Below the pieces are notes generated by a model. That model was not told the DNA's origin, did no database searches, and was given only the letters and a program-made list of their open reading frames with translations. DNA of 64,000 nucleotides, from contig NZ_LNAL01000008.1 in NCBI RefSeq assembly GCF_001483135.1, positions 1,364,001-1,428,000 of the forward strand, given 5' to 3'. Every line of letters starts with the position of its first letter. The stretch's first letter is position 1. A program made the translations under genes and the position numbers. This DNA is from Solirubrum puertoriconensis (lineage in GTDB: Bacteria; Bacteroidota; Bacteroidia; Cytophagales; Hymenobacteraceae). Below are positions 60,231 through 64,000 of the stretch, piece after piece.

Positions 60231-61961
60231 TTAATCCTTCCAGACGCGCTCCAGTACCAACTGGTTCATGGGGTTGGGCGTGAGGCCGTGCACGTTGTTT
60301 TGCGTGAGGCGCACTACTTGGTCGTAGTACAGCGGAATTACGGGTACATCGCGCACTACCAGGCGGTCCATGGCTTGGTACAGCTCCCAACGGCGGCGGT
60401 CGTCGCGCTCCAGCTTGGCTTGCTCGTACAGGCGGTCGTACTCGGGGTTCTTGTAGTGTGTTTTGTTAGGCCCGGCGGGCGAGAAGTTGAGGCCGTAGAA
60501 CAGGGCTAGGTAGTTCTCGGCGTCGGGGTAGTCGCCCAGCCACGACTTGGTAAAGAACGCGGCCCGGCCGTTGTCTACCATCTCCTGGTGCGCTGCCGAC
60601 TGGTTCACGTCGATCTGTACCTGCACGCCTATTTCGGCCCACTTTTTCTGCAGGTACTCGCTTATCTCTTTGGTGTCGGCCACGGTGCTTAGGCGCAGGC
60701 GCAACGGCTTGCCGGGACCGTAGCCCGCTTCGCGCAGCAATTGCCGCGCTTTTTCGGGCTGAAAGGTGTAGCCCGGCACCGCCTGCTGGCTGAAGGATGG
60801 CAGCGACGAAGGCACGAAACCCGAATGGCCCGGCACGCCCACGTTGTTGAGGAAATAAGCCAGCAGCTCGGGTTTGTTGAGGGCAAAGTTGAGGGCCTGC
60901 CGCACGCGCCGATCGCGCAGGGCGGGTTGATCGGCGTCGCCGCGCAAGTTGGTAGGGTCTTGCTGAATCCCTAGGTACTCGGTGTTCAGGTAAGGAACCT
61001 TCTCGAACCGGAACTTACCCGCAAAGTCTTCGCGCAGCTGGCCGTTGGGGTACAGAATCAGGTCGCGCGAGCCGGCCCGAATCCCCGACAGAAAATCGAG
61101 CTTACCTTGCTGAAACGTCAGAAACTCCGATTTACGGTCGGAAATAAAGCTAATCTGCACCGCATCGAGGTAGGGGAGCTGTTTGCCCTTGGCATCGCGC
61201 CGCCAGTAGTTGGGGTTGCGGTGGTACACAATGGCTGAGCCTTCGTCCCAGCGCTTGAACACGAAGGGGCCGGTGCCCACTGGGTGCTCCCGAAAGTCTT
61301 TGCCGTAGCGCTGCACGGCCTCGCGCGGCACCACATAGGCGTAGGGCATCGTGAGGATACCTAGGAACGGGATGAACGGCTCCTTCAGGTAAATGCGCAC
61401 CGTGGAGTCATTCGGGGCCACGAAGGCGGTGTCTGATGGCTCTCCGTCGGCGGTTTCCAGGATTTTGCCCCGAAAAATCCAGCCGCCAGGGCTGGCCGTG
61501 GGCTTGTCGAGGATGCGGCGGAAGGAGTAGACTACATCCTGGGCCTTAACCTCGCGGCCCTTGCCGCCGGGAAACACTTCCGAATCGTGGAAGTGCACGC
61601 CCGGGCGCAGCACAAAGGTGTAGCGCCGGCCATCGGGCGAAATATCGTAGCGGCGGGCCAGGGCCGGAGCCGGGCGCAGCGAGTCGTTCAGCTCTACCAA
61701 GCCGTTGTAGAGCTGCGTCACGGCCCAAATGTTGGCTTGGTTACGGGAAAATGCTGGGTCGAGCGAGGTAAGCGCCTCGGGCTGGTTGTAGCGGAAAACG
61801 CGCCGCTCATCGGCTGGTTTGGTAGCCGTACCGCAGCCGCTCAGCAGGGCCAACGCCGGCAGCAAAAGGCCGCGCCCTAGGTGCGTATGGCGCCGAAAAA
61901 AGGCAGGGGGGAAGAAGAGACGGATCAAGTGCTTACGGGGCCAGGAGCTAATGGTAGCCAT
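60231..61961 (-). CDS. ABC transporter peptide-binding lipoprotein (SBP family 5)
   Basis: 576 residues from the ATG at 61961 (M-A-T-I-S-S-W), with another start at 61994. A lipobox L-L-S-G-C-G follows L-L-P-A-L-A. L-T-S-L-D-P-A-F-S-R-N-Q-A-N-I-W-A-V-T-Q-L-Y-N-G-L-V and the C-terminal W-L-G-D-Y-P-D-A-E-N match oligopeptide/nickel-binding family 5 proteins. It delivers peptides to a permease. No permease genes are nearby, so it works with a complex coded elsewhere. Confidence 0.9.
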   Translation of the reverse strand: MATISSWPRKHLIRLFFPPAFFRRHTHLGRGLLLPALALLSGCGTATKPADERRVFRYNQPEALTSLDPAFSRNQANIWAVTQLYNGLVELNDSLRPAPALARRYDISPDGRRYTFVLRPGVHFHDSEVFPGGKGREVKAQDVVYSFRRILDKPTASPGGWIFRGKILETADGEPSDTAFVAPNDSTVRIYLKEPFIPFLGILTMPYAYVVPREAVQRYGKDFREHPVGTGPFVFKRWDEGSAIVYHRNPNYWRRDAKGKQLPYLDAVQISFISDRKSEFLTFQQGKLDFLSGIRAGSRDLILYPNGQLREDFAGKFRFEKVPYLNTEYLGIQQDPTNLRGDADQPALRDRRVRQALNFALNKPELLAYFLNNVGVPGHSGFVPSSLPSFSQQAVPGYTFQPEKARQLLREAGYGPGKPLRLRLSTVADTKEISEYLQKKWAEIGVQVQIDVNQSAAHQEMVDNGRAAFFTKSWLGDYPDAENYLALFYGLNFSPAGPNKTHYKNPEYDRLYEQAKLERDDRRRWELYQAMDRLVVRDVPVIPLYYDQVVRLTQNNVHGLTPNPMNQLVLERVWKD

Positions 61962-62177
61962 TGGCTTTAGCAAAGGAAAAGAACTCAGAAGCAAGTCGTT
62001 GCCGATTGACTAAGCGCGCATGTGGCGGTCGGTTGCAGCTCTTTTCGAAGGGGCTTCGGAAGTGCCGCTAGAAGCCAAAAAACGGGCTCTGCGAACGGGA
62101 AAGACGTGTATATTTGTAGCAAAGTACGGCTAAATCTGCGCTCGGCCGCAGCCGTGTTTATCCGCTAACTTCGCTGC

Positions 62178-62858
62178 ATGGAACTTACCTATTACGGACA
62201 CTCCTGCTTTGGTCTGCACGTGGGGAGCTCGCGCCTCCTGTTCGACCCGTTTATTCGGCCTAATGCCTTGGCTAAGGACGTACAGGTAGATCAAATCGAA
62301 GCTGACTTTATCCTGCTCTCGCACGGCCACTACGACCACGTTTCGGAAGTTGAGGAGATAGGCAAGCGTACCAACGCCCCACTGGTAGGTATGTTTGAGG
62401 TGCTGAGCTGGTTTGAGCAAAAAGGTTTGCAGGCGCCGTACAAGATGAATATTGGTGGCCGCGCACAGCTGCCTTTCGGTTCCGTGAAAATGGTACCGGC
62501 CGTGCACAGCTCGTCGATGCCCGATGGCTCGTACGGCGGCATAGCTGGCGGCTTTGTGCTCGAAACGGGCGAAGGCAACCTGTACTTTGCTGGCGACACG
62601 GCCCTCAGCTACGAAATGAAGCTGATAGGCGAGCGTACCAAGCTCGATGTAGCCCTACTGCCCATCGGCGACAACTTTACCATGGGCATCGACGATGCCC
62701 TGCAGGCTGCGCAGTGGCTGGGCGTGAAGCGGGTAGTAGGCATGCACTACGACACCTTCCCGCCGATTAAGCTCGACCACGAAGCCGCTCAGCGCAAAGC
62801 ACAAGCGGCTGGCGTGGAGCTGGTGCTGATGAACCTCGGGCAAACGATAAATTTGTAA
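62178..62858 (+). CDS. UPF0173 metal-dependent hydrolase (metallo-beta-lactamase fold)
   Basis: 226 residues, usual length. G-H-S-C-F at 7-11, then L-S-H-G-H-Y-D-H-V (H-x-H-x-D-H motif, about 48-56), A-V-H-S-S, Y-F-A-G-D-T (metal ligand) and G-M-H-Y-D-T-F-P. All metal ligands of the fold are present. Substrate unknown. It precedes parA by 93 bases on the same strand. Confidence 0.92.
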   Translation: MELTYYGHSCFGLHVGSSRLLFDPFIRPNALAKDVQVDQIEADFILLSHGHYDHVSEVEEIGKRTNAPLVGMFEVLSWFEQKGLQAPYKMNIGGRAQLPFGSVKMVPAVHSSSMPDGSYGGIAGGFVLETGEGNLYFAGDTALSYEMKLIGERTKLDVALLPIGDNFTMGIDDALQAAQWLGVKRVVGMHYDTFPPIKLDHEAAQRKAQAAGVELVLMNLGQTINL

Positions 62859-62951
62859 AGTTGCGGAGGTAGCAGTAGTCAGTGAGCAGTTTCTTACCTT
62901 CGAAATCTGACACCTGACAACTGGCCACCGACAACTGTCAACTACAGAGAA

Positions 62952-63761
62952 ATGGGTAAAATTATTGCGGTAGCAAACCAGAAAGGCGGCGTGGGCAAAA
63001 CCACCTCGTCCATCAACCTCGCGGCGTCGTTGGCTGCGCTGGAATACCGCACCCTGCTGGTAGATGCCGATCCGCAGGCCAACGCTACCTCCGGCGTGGG
63101 CTTCGATCCGAAGGACATTCAACACAGCATTTACGAGTGCATGGTCGATGGCATCAACGCCCAGGATATTATCCTGCAGACCAATATTCTGCCCCACCTC
63201 GATCTGATGCCCTCCCACATCGACCTCGTTGGGGCCGAGGTGGAAATGATCAACCTGCCCAACCGCGAGGAGAAGATGAAGCAGGCGCTGGCCTCGCTGG
63301 TCGATCAGTACGACTTCATCATCATCGACTGCTCGCCCTCGTTGGGCCTGATTACGGTAAACGCCCTCACGGCTGCCAACTCGGTAATCATCCCGGTGCA
63401 GTGCGAATACTTCGCTCTCGAGGGCTTGGGTAAACTCTTGAATACCATTAAAATCATTCAGAGCCGCCTGAACCCGCAGCTCGAGATTGAGGGGATTTTA
63501 CTCACGATGTACGATGTGCGCCTGCGCCTCTCCAACCAAGTAGTGGAAGAGGTGAAGCTGCACTTCCAGCAATTGGTGTTCGATACCATCATCCCGCGCA
63601 ACGTTAAGCTATCGGAATCGCCGAGCTTTGGTATTCCGGTAATCCTGCACGACGCCGAAAGCAAAGGCTCGATCAGCTACCTCAATCTGGCTCGCGAGAT
63701 TGTGGAGAAGAACTCCGTGACGCAGGACGGTGCAGCGTACGCCGAAGGCGACGCTGCCTAG
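62952..63761 (+). CDS. parA: Chromosome-partitioning ATPase ParA
   Basis: 269 residues. Deviant Walker A K-G-G-V-G-K-T-T at about 11-18, [10 protein letters not shown] (Walker A'), and [13 protein letters not shown] (Walker B) are complete. It moves ParB-parS complexes and organises chromosomal segregation. A 64-base AT/CA-rich leader precedes the ATG, which follows the hydrolase gene. parB is 13.5 kb away on the opposite strand (48484-49440), unlike the usual operon. Confidence 0.96.
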   Translation: MGKIIAVANQKGGVGKTTSSINLAASLAALEYRTLLVDADPQANATSGVGFDPKDIQHSIYECMVDGINAQDIILQTNILPHLDLMPSHIDLVGAEVEMINLPNREEKMKQALASLVDQYDFIIIDCSPSLGLITVNALTAANSVIIPVQCEYFALEGLGKLLNTIKIIQSRLNPQLEIEGILLTMYDVRLRLSNQVVEEVKLHFQQLVFDTIIPRNVKLSESPSFGIPVILHDAESKGSISYLNLAREIVEKNSVTQDGAAYAEGDAA

Positions 63762-63783
63762 GTTTACTTAGGATAATAACTCC

Positions 63784-63811
63784 AAGGGCAGCCCCTAACA
63801 GGGCTGCCCTT
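63784..63811 (+). terminator. Terminator of parA
   Basis: AAGGGCAGCCC (63784-63794) pairs exactly with GGGCTGCCCTT (63801-63811), loop CTAACA, then TTTGC. It lies 23 bases after the parA stop. Beyond it, up to 64,000, the DNA is AT-rich with no gene seen. Confidence 0.9.
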
Positions 63812-64000
63812 TTGCTTTATCATGGCTACGCATAAGCGAAATGTATAAGCCCTATTGCGGCAACGATTGGTAAGAATGAAAGAAGCTCAATCTAAAGGGT
63901 TTATAACGAAATATAGTCCAGTTGCACTGTTTATATTATTCCTTGATTAAATAAAAATTTACGATTATTTTATCTAAACAAAACATCAAACCGTACAAGA

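Noticed and set aside
62880-62950. Repetitive CTGACAACTG-like leader before parA as a CRISPR-like or tandem repeat
   Set aside because: The repeats are degenerate, very short and have no constant spacing, so they do not form an array.

Overview
The window looks like chromosomal DNA of a high-GC Bacteroidota species, most likely a Hymenobacter-type member of the Cytophagales. This rests on recognisable gene families: the parB–DUF5683–dapB–lepB cluster, a long Bacteroidota-style signal peptidase I, DUF6438 and DUF5683 proteins, few Shine-Dalgarno sequences, and frequent CCTAGG palindromes. The genus is an inference.

Positions 1 to about 36,800 are one prophage whose left end lies outside the window. 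Its late genes run leftwards: terS, terL, a probable frameshifted tail-chaperone gene, a tail terminator-like gene, two large tail or baseplate proteins, the tape measure, a ClpP-like prohead protease, the major capsid protein, a tube-like protein, the portal, a head-tail connector and a receptor-binding protein with Ig and SGNH-like domains. An acyltransferase follows at the window edge. Capsid and portal therefore lie downstream of the tail genes, not next to the terminase. Small plus-strand accessory genes interrupt the block: a ribbon-helix-helix protein with an 11-bp phased operator, an AT-rich membrane protein and a two-helix membrane peptide.

Positions 23,000-31,450 carry accessory genes (lipoprotein, stand-alone response regulator) and the early genes: an annealing-type recombination protein, a replication initiator with tandem palindromic iterons inside its coding sequence, and a DnaC-like loader, in a lambda O/P-like layout. 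A Cro-like gene and an S24 repressor diverge at 31,450-31,558.

Between repressor and integrase sits the most interesting cassette (32,577-35,325): an ABC-three-component (ABC-3C) conflict system with a CTD protein, a small middle component and a DUF2326 ATPase. It is preceded by a tiny membrane protein whose last 20 residues match the first residues of the CTD protein in an amyloid-signalling-like motif. This is the geometry expected of a sensor that templates a membrane effector. The integrase (35,344-36,702) ends the prophage.

From about 36,850 onwards the sequence is ordinary host chromosome: cyanophycin synthetase, TPMT-like methyltransferase, kdsA, apaG, ung, lepB, dapB, DUF5683, parB, a PBP4-type peptidase, a luciferase-like oxidoreductase, pyrG, yidC, a proline-rich DUF6438 lipoprotein, a YqcI/YcgG (GntA-like) plus DUF1989 pair, a peptide-binding lipoprotein, a UPF0173 hydrolase and parA. 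parA lies 13.5 kb from parB in opposite orientation, which a single inversion would explain. No tRNA, rRNA or CRISPR was recognised. No endolysin was identified.
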